Shown: positions 33,833 through 45,500 of the stretch, piece by piece
How positions within the stretch are numbered: the first letter of the stretch is position 1
Layout: every line of letters starts with the position of its first letter
NCBI GenBank assembly: GCA_002197995.1
Contig: NGZR01000001.1
Span: 8,494,001 to 8,558,000 of the forward strand
DNA: 64,000 bases
Direction: 5' to 3'
DNA from: Gaeumannomyces sp. JS-464
Taxonomy: Eukaryota; Ascomycota; Sordariomycetes; Magnaporthales; Magnaporthaceae
The notes under the pieces: generated by a model
The model's database searches: none
Told to the model about the DNA's origin: nothing
The model's input: the letters and a program-made list of their open reading frames with translations, nothing else
Made by a program: the position numbers and the translations under genes

Positions 33833-34772
33833 CTACAGACTATTGTCTGGATTGGTGGAGGAGGACGCAGGAGGGCCACTGGCGGTTCGGATCATATGAC
33901 CGCCCTCCGACTTGCGTCGTGTCTCGAGGTGGACATCATCTGGCCGGTACGGACCTTTGCGAGTCAGAGAGACTAGTTAGTTTTAATAGCCTCTCTCTCT
34001 CTCCATTTCCCCTTAGCTGTGCTAGTTGAAGGAGTGGGCGGGAGCCGGAGAGTAAGGGTAGAGAATGAGCAACAAACTGACCGGTGCCCTGATTCTCGAC
34101 CGGGTCAGCGATCTGGTCCTCATCGGCCGCCAGGGCGGCGTGCTTCTGCTGCTGGTGGGGCATCCTGGAAAACATGCTCGTGCGCCGACGCTGCTGCTGA
34201 TGCTGGCCCTCTGCGGCCTCCGTGATGGTCATCTCCGGGCAGAAGGTGGCCGCGGCCGGCGTCGGCGGCTGCGGCGGCGGCGGGGTGGAGCAGGCAAAGC
34301 TGGTGGCGAAGGCGGCGTCGCCGTGCGGGTCGTCGTCGCCGTAGGGCCCCATCTGCGGCGCGATGGCGCGGTCCTACTTGGCGCCGCCCGTGGAGGAGGG
34401 GTCCCTTGGCGGGGAGGACGGCGCCGCCGCCGGGTGGCCGTGGCCGTGGCCGTCGTCGCTGTCGTCGTCGTCGTCGTCGTCGCCGGCACCCCACTGGTGG
34501 TACTCGGTGGTGATGTTTGCAGTAATGGTGTTTGCGGTGGTGCCGGCTGGCTTACCAGAGCCGTCGTGGTCCTCGTCCCGGGCGGGCGAGGTGGGCTGGG
34601 CGATTGGGGTGACGGCGGGCGCCACCGTGCCCTGGGGCTGGCTCAGGCTGGCGTCCTCGGAGGCGTAGTCGGCCTTGTTCTTGGGCGCCCGCCGGATTCC
34701 GGAGCTGCCTGTGTCGGCGACCTCCTTGACGACGTCCAGGAGGGACTTGTCCTTGTTGGTCTGCGAATCCAT
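33833..34772 (-). CDS. Unknown low-complexity protein gene with an in-frame TAG
   Basis: I do not recognise a family. The start at 34772 gives MDSQTNKDKSLLDVVKEVAD and SGIRRAPKNKADYASEDASL, a polar N-terminus, then Pro/Thr/Asp-rich sequence. At 34374-34376, codon 133, the frame meets TAG (context AAG-TAG-GAC). The same frame stays open beyond it for about 98 codons (MGPYGDDDPHGDAAFATSFA, FCPEMTITEAAEG, RRRTSMFSRMPHQQQKHAAL) to a GTCAGT donor at 34081. A 127-bp intron (33955-34081) then leads in phase to a last exon 33833-33954 (RPDDVHLETRRKSEGGHMIR, then NPDNSL and stop). Read through, it is 271 codons. Either the gene ends at codon 133, or TAG is a nonsense allele, a substitution error, or read through. 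The 3' half looks coding by composition and intron fit, which favours a longer gene. Confidence 0.5.
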
Positions 34773-35754
34773 TGTGAGGGTTCTCGAGATGGGTTCGCTT
34801 GTGGTGGAGGGTCGACAGACACTTGGAGGCGGGATGTCTTCTCTCCGAGCAACAAGCAGACGGGACAAGGCTACGTAGTACCGGTGAGTTGACTTGATTT
34901 TGTTGCTGAGTGCGGTTATACGATGATTTAGGGGCGTGGGTCTGAGCGAGGAATGGATACTGCGCGCATGTACAAGGATGAAGAGACGCGTCGAGCGATA
35001 TGCAGGAGTTGAGCTGGACGAGTTGTCAATAAATGTCCTCCTTTTTCAATATGGTTGAATCCCAACCTCTCCTTCCGCGACACAACATGACAATGTATTA
35101 CCCCTGCACCACCCTTGAACAACACACCTTCCGGCTCCGTCAAAGCCCGCGATGGACTTCCAGCGTCGAGCGAGATAAATTGCGCTGCGCCTTCAGTTTC
35201 TCTCGAGCCTCAGTGCCAATTTCCACCTGATTGATGCTACCAACGTGGATGCGTCAAATCATTGCCAAAAACCGAAGGACCACTCGGTTCGTCTCAATCA
35301 ACATCAGACGACAGGCCCGGATTCCTGCTGCGAAGCAGCCGCTCCTGAGCACGGGCGCCGCGCTCGGTCAGTATCTGAGCGCGCATCTAAGGCGCTAAGC
35401 ACATGGCGCCACTGGTCCTGATATGGGTGCTTTGCTATTGCGTGGAGGATGTAACCTCACGCCCGAGCATCGCACGTGCGGACCCAACCAGCGGAGTGTT
35501 TTGCTTCTGGTCACTTGGTTTAGCCTGGAAGTCAAATGCAGGTCAAGCACAAGTGCAGCACGCACGCAAACAGACACACCGATAATTGTAGCCGTCCCGC
35601 CCGACCTAGAATCCTTCCAGGTGTGGTGTCAAGTCGGGCAAGCGTGGTCCGTGGTCGCCAGGATCCATGGCAGTCAAAGCAGGTGCCGATGTCTGTTGGC
35701 CGAAGGTGCGACAAACGGCTCGGTGAACGGCGATCCAAGGCTGCGGAGGCGGTA

Positions 35755-35904
35755 CTTGTGCGGGCTAAAAGCGCCTCGCACTCGATCGGCCCTTTGGGAT
35801 AGAGTGCGGCACGGCGACTTGTCGTTTTCCCCGCGACTTGTCGTTTTTTTGGGACATACTTCCCCATACAAATTAGCAGTGATTCAATGTTCCCTCGCAT
35901 CAGC
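35755..35904 (+). repeat. Left terminal inverted repeat of the MITE
   Basis: The left arm runs from the CTTGTGCGGG terminus to about CTCGCATCAGC, where similarity to the right arm ends. It contains two copies of CGACTTGTCGTTTT. Confidence 0.8.
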
Positions 35905-36085
35905 ACGTGCCACGCCCAGTCCGCATCTATCCGCGGGCAACGAGCCCTGTCTGAGGCACAACCAAAGCCAGGCCTGCACTTACAAGCCAGCGTGCTTGCG
36001 TAAATCGTGTTATTTTGCTGGCTGTATTTTACTAAATTAATTGCTGTTATTTGTAATAAGGTAGACCTGGTTGGGCGGGTTGCAC

Positions 36086-36237
36086 GCTAATGCGAGGGTA
36101 CATTGATTCACGGCTAATTTTGTATGGGGAAGTATGTCCCAACAAAACGACAAGTCGCGGGGAAAACGACAAGTCGCCGTGCCGCACTCTATCCCCAAAG
36201 GGCCGATCGAGTGCGAGGCGCTTTTAGCCCGCACAAG
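36086..36237 (-). repeat. Right terminal inverted repeat of the MITE
   Basis: The reverse complement of the left arm. Differences seen: one extra G in a G run, T to G in a T run, one extra A, and a few substitutions near the inner end. Confidence 0.8.
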
Positions 36238-38960
36238 TAGTTAGTTGGTACGCTGGCTTACCAACGATTCATGGGTCTAAGATTTGTTTCGTGGCTTGAG
36301 CCAGAGCACGCGCCTCCGTTTGTGATGTCGAGGCTGTTCCTCCTTGCTGGTGTTAACCTCGGTAGGTACCTTGGCTGGCAGCCGTGAGAAGTGACGTGTC
36401 CCAGTCCATGCTGTAAGCACTTTCCTCGAAAGGAATCGGTCTATTGGAAATTGCCAGCCTTCCCCGAGAATAAAATGAGGACTTGTGCTTGGCAGTGAAG
36501 GAGTTATGCAAGGGAGCCAAGTGCATCAGCTTTTGAGAGCGGGACGGGACGAAAGTCCACGCAGAAGCTCCGTTCCATGTCAGACTCGACTCGACGAGCC
36601 AGGCACGAGCAAAAAACAGCGTCCGAGTCTGCACGGCTGGGGGCCAGCCTGAGCTTTCCAAGTCGCACCCGATATTCTTTAGGCCGGCACTATTGGCAAG
36701 AGTTTGATTGGTCGATTCCACAAAGGAGAGCTTTGTATCTCCCTTTTCTTGGTATTCCTCGTGATATTTCTTTTTCTACTCACCGCTGGTCTCGGTGGTG
36801 GCTTTACGAAGGGATAGAATAGCGATAGATTATTTTTTCTGGTTTTTCCAATCTGGCTGGGAACTTTCCCGATCTTCACGGGGGCCGGACAGGGGGAGCC
36901 GTTTGCGCCCCAGGATCGGCCCACTCAAGTACTAGGGTCCAGGGCAGGGCTGAGGGGCTGGGGCCGTCTGTTGGAATTCCGCACGCAGACCGATCTGTTG
37001 TCTGGACGGAAAGATGGATGAGGGCTTGAGTTGGACATGATTTGAAGCATTTGATCCCATATGTATAGTAATCACGAAGTCACCTCTGCGCATCTTAATT
37101 TAAGGCGAGAAAAAAGCAAGACGCAAGCGAAAAAGAAAAAAGTGCCATGGTGAAGTGAACAAACACAGCAAAGTGCGTCATGGCTGGCTGTGGAGGGGCG
37201 CAGGAGCCACGAACAGCCCCGTGCTATTGATCTGCGGTGTGACGGACAGGGGTTTCAGTGCAAACTGGGCTGGGATTGCCGCTGGATCGGAGTTGGTCTC
37301 AGCGTTTGCTTGGGGCGGCTCGGTGGGGCGGTGGACTCCCAGGCCCCTGGCAGGTCGGCGTGGTCGCGATAGCACCAACCGCTAGCGCAGCATTGCTGGA
37401 GTCGGTGCTTGATTTTGCGAAAGCTCCGACAGACATTGGGCGAAAAGAAGAGGAAAAAAAATTGTTGCTTCTTATCCGTCCCATGTGCGCATTTTTTCCG
37501 CGTTGGCTTGTCTGACAACCAATAACCTGGTTGACTCAATTTTACAGTTTGTATTAGCTGATATGTACCTACCTAGGCACCTCAACGCCTTACCTGGTAG
37601 CCACCCAGCCGTCCAGGCGCCATGGAAGCTGAGAGCAGCACGGAAGTGATGGATTCACAACAGCCTGTCTATCCAACCCCAGCGTGCCAGGCACACCGTT
37701 GCACAGGGTTGTGGCTGCTTCGCGCTGCTGGTGGCTTGCTGGCGCCGCCCGTGATTGGCCTCGGCTGATGCGGCCACCGGGCTGGCATGCAGGTGCGGCA
37801 GCGTGGGCGGGCAGTCACCAGCTGGGGAGCTGGGCCTCGAGTGTCGCCCCCCTCCGTCGAGCATCCCCTGTTCCTTCCGTTTGCTCCGAGTCGAGTGGAG
37901 GCTGGTAGCCAATGGCTTGCGTGCAGATCCACGCAACTCCCCGAGACCGAGACCCCAACCATTGAATGGTTCCTGAGCGCCTGAGTAGGTGCCGTATTGG
38001 CTCGATTGGCTGTGTGCAGCACAAGCAGCCAGCCGAGAAGAAAAGAAAAAGAAGCAAGAAGGCCAGGGCCAGGCCCGCCCCGCCCTCTCCCTTCTCCGGT
38101 GCAAACGCGGAACGTCTTGACCTCATGCCCAGCTCTGTGGGCTGATTTGCCTGTTTCTGGCTTTTGGTTTGCTTTTGCTTTTGCCCACTCGACGTGGTAC
38201 AGGCCCGCGCCTCTGATGCCTCTTTGCTTCCTCCCAATCTCGGGAGCAGCCCAGCAGAGGCGCGCCCCCTGCCGAGAAAGATCCGTCAACAAGTCGTGCA
38301 GTCTGCTCCTCGATTTGCCGGGCACGGGGCTAGACGGATCGCGCCCATAAGATAGCCCAGGCGCCCGGCGTTTGTATTGCGTCTTCCCGCCAGCCCTGGT
38401 AACCGAACTCCAATGTCCACCATCTCGCGCTCTGCACAAGCCTTCCCGTCTGCTGCTGAGCCTGGCTAGCGCCGGAATACGAAGCTAAGCTAATAAAACC
38501 GGCCGCCGCACGACCGCCATCAACGACCCTCGGCGCGCACACGCTCCGTCTACTCGACCACGCGCTTCCCTGCCCTTGATCTAGGGTCTCCTCCCCCGCC
38601 TCTTCTCCTGGTCCTTCTTCGTTTTCTTGTTTGTCTCTGTTCCCGCTCTGTGCTTCTCCTTCTGTTTATGGCTTTGCTGTTTCTTGCTTCGTCTTCTCCT
38701 TTGCATTCCTTACTACGACGGTAGCCATTGGCAATCCCACACCCCCGCTCCAGCTTGGCATCGACGCGGGGGTACTGTCCTTTGGGACGCTCGCCACACA
38801 GTCGCCACTGCCTTGGTGATAGCCCCTGTCTCAAGCTTTCTGCACAGCCGCCCGCCATTTGTTTTTCTGGGCTTGGGAAACCGCGTGCACCGATACAAGA
38901 GCTGCACCACCCTACATACTGCGCGTCCGGCCTGGCCCGGATACTCTCGAAACCGCTGCC

Positions 38961-41882
38961 ATGGGTTTCCTGAGCATATTCACCAGGAAGTCTTCTTCTA
39001 GGCAAACCAGTAAAGTATCCGGATGTGGTGTCAAGGCACAACCATATGAAACCACAACGGCATCTGACACGCCGTTCAAAGGTATCCCCCTGTGATGACT
39101 AGTCTAGGTGCTTATGCAGGACCGAGCTCAAACTGACCGAGTAATAGGGACATATCCTGTGCGGGAAAATGGCCCAAATATCCTGGACACACTGTCCAAG
39201 TCGTCCAGGTTCAGGCAGACGCAGATCTCGCTGAGCGCCAACAACATCGACCCCGCAGCCCCAGCACCAACCATACCGCTTCACAGCTCGGGCAGCATCA
39301 GCAGCAAGGCCGACGTGGCTCCCTTCGAGGGAACACAGCCGGTGCCAGCTCCGGCCGCCAAGCGACGAAACTCGTTTAGGGGACCGCCGCTGTCGTTTCG
39401 GAAGCCCCGTGACCAGCCCTCTCTGTCGTCCTCTCTGAGCGAGACCCCCGAATTTGCTCAGTACGGTGCCGGCTTCACACAGGTCTTTCCTCCCACATTA
39501 CGCCGCCTCTCACAGGCGAAACTCGTCGCTATTCAGCGACGGCGGGAAGTCGGTGGATGTGCTCGATGCCCATTCCGAGATATCTCCCCTGGATTTCAAA
39601 ACCAGGGTGCAAGCCACGGGCGTAAAGGACTTTGGTGAGGACGTGGCAGACAGGAACCTCTCACACACCACGTACAACCTGGACTCCTCCCAGGTTCAGG
39701 CCTTCTATGGCACTCCCCCAAGGGAAACAAGCCCCCGTCTCACCGAGACCTTCCTCTGACTGCAGTGCGGCGGACAAGGGCGCAGACTGATGCTAGCCCT
39801 ACCCGCCAGCAACATGTCAAGGTGCCCTTATTCTCTCTCTTTCCTGACAAGACGGCCTCAGAGATGGCGGCCGCTCGCGGAGTTGATCGGATGGCCGGCC
39901 TCAAGACCTACGTTCCCACGGGGTCCAGCTCGGCCTTCTCAAGCAATATGTCGGCCAAGCTGAGGCCGCATAGCATGCATCGCAGCGCCATGCCTCCCGA
40001 GCTCAGGAGGCCGGCGACGGCTGGATCTGCGGTCCCAGCGCGGCCTACAACAAGCTGGGGCGACTTGGGTAGCCATGAGGATATACCACCGCTCCCGCAT
40101 TACGTGCCGAAAAGGCTGGAGGATCTGGTGGGCAAGGGGTCGAAGCTGCCTGTGGCCGTGCCCCACCCGGAGAACCAGAGCCCCTTCAGGTTCCCGCCGA
40201 CGACGTACCAGCCATCGTCCTCCAGCAGACAGGCACCTCCTCTAACCGTGGGTCAGTCCCCAGTTCTGCGCTTACGTCTGCTCCTGCCCAGCCGTCCTCG
40301 TGGGCCAAGCGCACGCGGCACGCCTTGCAGCTGTCCGTCTCGTCTTCGGCGAGCGGTGGCTCGGGCGAACTCGCCGGCGCGGACTCTGCGTCGGCGCCTT
40401 GTCAGTGTTGCCAACCTCTTTTTCCGTGTCACCTCGCCTCGCCTGCCGTCCAATGCCGCCGTGATAATGCTGGGGACTGTCTAACCGTGAAGCTTTCGTG
40501 CAGGTGTGAAGCCCCTGCCTACGCGCAGTGACGGCCGCGCATCGGCCGAACCCCGCCGGGGCCACGGCTATTCGCGGAGTCGCAGCATGACCCTGCCCAA
40601 GGCCGGGCAGCTCGAGGAGATCTACGAGCACGTGCCGGAGCGCGGTAGCAGCCTGCGCAACTGGTCCTTGACATCTGATACTCACAGCCTCTCTTCACTG
40701 AGCACCAATCCTTTTGGCAACCGTCCTCAGTCTCGCCACACGGCGAATACATCCATCGATACTAGTTTTCCCACAGCCCATGCCTTGTCCAGCGTTTCCT
40801 TGCCGCTGTCGGCCCGGGGCTCCATATACTCGACCGATCATCAGGGCAAACTGCGGCTGATCGCCGATGACGCCCCGCCGATCCCGAGGCATCGAGTGAC
40901 AGACAGCCTCGACATGGACGACTACATCTCATCTGATGACGATTCATTCATCGCCCCTCGTCGCCAGAGGCAGTCCGCTGATGAAGAGGATCTGCTTTTC
41001 CGCGATTCGGGCTACGGATTTGCCGAGCTCCCTGGTCTGCATGATGCTCTCTATGACGCCGCCCCGGCGCCACCAGCCATCCTCCGCCCTCCGCCACAGT
41101 CTCGCCAGCGCCCGGCCACCTCGGCTGGCACGCTACAACACCATCACAGCTTCCGCAGAACCCGGCGAGAAAGCCCTCCACGGGGCCACCGCTCCATCAC
41201 CTCGGTCGCCGGTATCTTCACTGCTCCTTCACGTGGCCGTAGCCGTCGCAGGAGGCAGTCGACTGCTGCTGAGACCTCATCGCTGGATCAACAGGAGCAC
41301 CCATGGCCACAGTCGCCGCCGCACGCTACCTGTCGCAGTGATGCTGGAAGCATGCGATCTCGCCCATCCCATCGAGGCCGTAAGGGGTCGAAACGGCTGT
41401 CTGCTTTTGGCTCCGCCTTGTCCCACACTGGCGGGTATGATGAAGATCATCACCACGCCCCGGCGCCTGAGGTGCCCGTCTCCATTACGCCCACCAGGTC
41501 TGTCAAGTCCGTCAAAACCACGACAACTGCAGAAACGGCTCGGACGCTCATGGCTGGGCCTGTTCCGTCCATACCCAACTCAAATGACACCACCAGCAAC
41601 AAATACAATGCTACCAGTAACGACAATGCTAGCAATACCACCAACAACTGCAATACCACCACCGCCATCACCGGCGATAATGACCAGACGATCAGTGGCA
41701 ACCTCCCAGTTACCAAAATTGACATCGCAGCCGTTGTGCGTTTCCGCAAACTCGACAAAGCGAGGAGGAGGACTATGGAGATGACCATACACAGAGGCGA
41801 TAAGGCCGCCACTGCCGCCGCCTCCCCTGCCTCCCGACGGAGGAAGACCATGTCTCCAATGCACGCCGCGCAAGATGCGTAG
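38961..41882 (+). CDS. Large Ser/Thr-rich fungal protein of unknown function (three frame breaks)
   Basis: I do not recognise a domain. Exon 1 (38961-39081) gives MGFLSIFTRKSSSRQTSKVS, a short hydrophobic-basic start found on membrane-associated or scaffold proteins. A 66-bp intron leads to exon 2 (39148-40400) and a 103-bp intron to exon 3 (40504-41882). Exon 2 needs frame changes near 39508 (a CT repeat short by two bases), 39749 and 40223 (each C3 read as C2); with these the total is 918 codons and closes exactly. Conserved-looking stretches: NGPNILDTLSKSSRFRQTQI, AKRRNSFRGPPLSFRKPRD, VPLFSLFPDKTASEMAAARG, SMTLPKAGQLEEIYEHVPER, SLRNWSLTSDTHSLSSLSTN and DSGYGFAELPGL. The remainder is disordered, with a Thr/Asn-rich segment (NSNDTTSNKYNATSNDNASN) near the C-terminus. 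Many SxxR/RxxS patterns suggest phosphorylation; the function is unknown. Confidence 0.65.
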
Positions 41883-42561
41883 TTATTACGAATCGCTGAA
41901 TTTAGTTTTATTTTTGGAAGGATTCTAGCGTGATCTAGCTCTCTTTTATTCTTGTACTAACGATTCTTTGTCTTTTCCTCTTCTTTTGTCCCCTACACGA
42001 CAATTTGGGCGGTATTCTGAGTATTATATCAGCATTCTCTGTTTTTTCTTGTGCCCTTTCTTTTTTCCTGGTACTCCGGCAACACTGAAGATTCTCAGTG
42101 TCGATGACACTTTGCACGAAAGCTCTGATGATGAGCATCAATTTCTTTGCATCTATCTATGCATACATGAACAACTGGCTTCTGGAAAAGGGGCGGGCGG
42201 ACGCGTGGCCAATTGCGCCTTGTGTCATCAGGAATCAAGTTCCTTGTTTCTGTTTAGTTGCTAACTCTGTGAATCAAAATCGTGGGATGACCAGCTCAGA
42301 CGTTCTCAACAATCTCGAGTCTTTCCGATACCTGTGCGACGATGTATGTGATGTGTCTCGAAACAAGAGAGAAAGGCACAGACTCTTATAACGGCCATCA
42401 CCACGAGTGATTTGAACTTCACGATGGCTTTGAGAAAATGATGTGCCAAAGGATAAGTTCGGGTTCGGCAAAGAGACTTCTTCGTTCGCACCCGAGCTGG
42501 CTGTCTGCGCTAAAGAAAACCCGAGAGACTGCCCTTCTATTGCCCGGTTTAGAGAGAATTC
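41883..42561. other. Convergent 3' region upstream of the Dicer stop
   Basis: 679 bp between two converging genes, T-rich in the first half. No conserved open frame seen. Confidence 0.4.
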
Positions 42562-45500
42562 TTACCAGGGCAGGGCATGATCCTCTGCCTGCTGGACTAC
42601 CAGCAACCGGCGATCGGCGAGGGTCATGCCAGCGGCCTCCTTGCGTGACGCCATATTCACGCCGTTGTGTTGTCCATCTCTCAAACCCACGCGGTGAGGA
42701 TCAGCACCAATGATGCCCTGGGGCTCTCCGTCGCCCGCGTCCTCGACATACCCGTCGCCACCGTCCTCATCCTCGTCGTCCTCGTCAGCCATGCCGTCGC
42801 CGTCGTCGTCGCCGGGCTTGCACGCGCACCCCGTCAGGCGGCGGAACTCTGCCGGGTCCATGTCCTCAAACATGGCGATGGCCTTCTTGGCCACGGCGAG
42901 CTTGGCGTAGCGGCCGCTGGCCGACGTGGCGTGGCAGCGCACCTCGCCGTGGACGAGGCAGGCGGCGACGACCTTTGTGGCGCCCGTGACGACGCCCTCG
43001 CCCGACTCGGTGTCGGCGATCTCGCGCACCAGCAGGCGGTGGTGCGTGCAGCCGAGCCGGCGGACCAGGATGCTGTTGAGGTGCGTGACGGGGTGCTTTG
43101 CCGAGTACGTGTCGTAGGCCGCCATGTTGGCGAACCAGGGCCGCACGTGCCGGGCCCAGAAGCCCTCGACGGCGCCGTAGTCGTAACCCGAGTCCACAAA
43201 GAGCGCGCCCACGTAGGCCTCGAGCACATCCGGGAGGCACTTGGGGGCGTGCTCCATGTCGACCAGAAGTTGCGCGCGAACTCGGCCGCCGGCCGGCCCG
43301 CGTCCACGGCGGCCTGCTCGGCGCGCCGGCGGCGCTCGCTCAGCTCGTCGACCCAGTCGGCGATCTGGCCCTGCAGCTGGGTCTTGAGGCAGACGATGTG
43401 GCGGTGGAAGCCGAGCTCGACGGCGAGGCAGCCGTAGAACTGGTTCGACACCATGGCCATCTTGTGCTCCGTCAGCCACTGCGGGTCCCGGTTGGGGAAG
43501 CGCCCGAACATGTGGTCGACGCAGGCCATGTCGAGGAGCGCGTCGCCCAGGAACTCGAGCCGCTGGTAGCTCGGGATGTTTTCGTAGATGCGCGGGTACG
43601 ACGGGTGCATGAAGGCGGACCGCAGCAGGCGCGGGTCCTTGAACTTGTACCCCATCATCTCCTCGATCTGGCGTGCCAGCTCGATCTGTAGCGGCGAGGC
43701 CGGTGCCTTCTGCCAGTCGGGCTTCACGTACGCTGCGTGATACTCGGCAAACGAATTCATGGTGTGCGTCTTGCTGCGCGTCAGCACAGTGACCGCCTTG
43801 ACGGCCAGATCGAAGCTGTTGTGCTCCCGCCCCGTCAGGTAGGCCGCCCCGATGAGGGCCTCACAGACGTCGGCGACGGACTTGTCCCCGAGCGAGTGGG
43901 TATCATCCGCCTCGAGCCGCTTTCCCTTGAGCAGAGTCAAGCTCGAGGGGTACCAGGTCCTGCGGTTGAACGACTTGGACCGAATGTACTCCTGGAGGCT
44001 CCTATCGAGGGCCCCGTTGAGCAGGTTCTTGTTGCAGATGTCCGTCATGCGCTCCACGTGATACTCAAACTCGTCTCCCACCATCAGTGTGTACAGCGCA
44101 ATCGTGGTGGCCATCTTGAGGAAGCAGTCGCCGAGGAACTCGAGACGCTCGTAGTTTCTGCCCATGCCGCCTTGAAAGTTGATGGGCTCCTCGCCGGGCT
44201 CGTCCGAATTGTCGCTGTTCTTGGTCACGGCCTCTAGGGCAAGGTCGGGCGGATGCTCAGACCTAGCAGGTTGCAGCAGTCAAGCGCAATCAAGTTATTT
44301 TCGAGACGATAGATGATGGCCGGGAAGTTGTACGCCATGGATACAACCTCAACAGGCAGTCGAGAGATCACTAGCGTCTCTAGCACTAGGTAGCAGGTCC
44401 GGAGGGGCACCGTATTCTCTGCGTCAGTCTGGTCGAGCAGGTTACGACGAAGTGAGACTAGCTCAGCCTCAGCGACCGGCTGGTCTTTCCGAAAACGTGG
44501 CATAACCACATCGCGAGACTTCGACCAGAGGCTGACGCTATAATTCATGATGGTGTGCTGCACCGTCCGCCAGCATCTGTGAGCTGGTGCTGGGACGTCC
44601 TCTGGGACCTGGTCCTGGGGCGTCAAATCCCGACGGACCTTGCGCATGAAGAACTTGCGGGACCCATCGAACGGATCCCACACGAACCTGCGCTCGAAGA
44701 ACTCGTCTGGCTGGTCACAGACGTCGGGCGCGACGCTGTGGGCCTGAATAGTATCGATAACTTGCCAGTCAACAAGCCCATGCGAATCGAGCGTCTCCGA
44801 GAATACATGTTCATGGCCCCTCATCGTGGGTGCAAGGAAGTAAGGGAGATCAGCGGCGGTTCCTTCGAATTCCTTGCTGAAGATGTCTTTGAAAATGCAA
44901 AGAGTAAAGACACTGAGGCCGTGCAGATCCTTCTCGGTCGTCTCTATCGGCGGCAAGGATATGCACTGGACATCCGAGCGTCGACCTTTGGCAATGAACA
45001 GAGGAAAGGACGCAACCTGCGGGAGAGGCTTCCTAGTAAGGAGAAGAAGGGGCTTCGAGTCGTGCAGCATGGCCTCTGGGCTGGCGAGAACCAGCGCTGT
45101 GGCAAACAGCTTGGACGGGGTCCCGAGGTCAGACCACATATCGGGCTTCGTCCGCATGTTGTACTGGGCCCTCTTCTTGGAGCTGACGGCGAGCCGAGCG
45201 TTTCGCATCAGCGGGAGGACTTTCTTGAGCGTGGACTTGAGGTGGCTGTCCAGATAGCCTGCCTCGATGAGCGAGATACACATGGCATACGCTGCGGAGC
45301 ACTTGGCAACCTGTTTCGAGCGCTGGATGCTGCCTGTGGCGCTCCTCAGCGGCGAAGCCTCGGGCAGAAGGACCTCGCCCTGGAATCCACCTTGGACGGG
45401 GATGACGGTATACTCTGCCGCGAAGCCCACCCCCTCTACATTTGCTGGAAGGGTAGCAACATAGTCGGCTAACACGGTGAGGCTGTGTTTGTACGTCAGT

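Larger units (their letters stand above)
35755..36237. mobile_element. MITE with long terminal inverted repeats and TA target duplication
   Basis: A 483-bp element with two inverted arms of about 150 bp (35755-35904 and 36086-36237) around an AT-rich core of about 180 bp. The arms begin CTTGTGCGGGCTAAAAGC and match closely, with scattered substitutions and one-base indels. Both ends abut a TA dinucleotide (35753-35754 and 36238-36239), which fits the TA target-site duplication of Tc1/mariner-pogo elements. No transposase fragment is visible, so it would depend on an enzyme from elsewhere. Each arm also carries a short direct repeat (GCGACTTGTCGTTTT twice, separated by a few bases), possibly transposase-binding sites. 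Assignment to the Tc1/mariner group rests on TA only. The arms are similar enough to suggest fairly recent origin. Confidence 0.82.
34773..38960. other. Gene-poor region containing a MITE
   Basis: About 4.2 kb without a recognisable gene. It contains the inverted-repeat element at 35755-36237 (listed separately). Frames of up to about 256 codons on the minus strand near 37.7-38.4 kb are Arg/Ser/Trp/Cys-rich, lack conserved patterns and overlap frames on the other strand. The 3' end, pyrimidine-rich from about 38.55 kb, is probably the 5' UTR of the next gene. Confidence 0.5.

Noticed and set aside
34374..34400. A 25-bp intron (GTAGGA...GCAG) removing the in-frame TAG
   Set aside because: Far shorter than any functional fungal intron and without room for a branch point.
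37669..38439. A 256-codon minus-strand frame
   Set aside because: Arg/Ser/Trp/Cys-rich chance composition, overlapped by several plus-strand frames, no recognisable domain.
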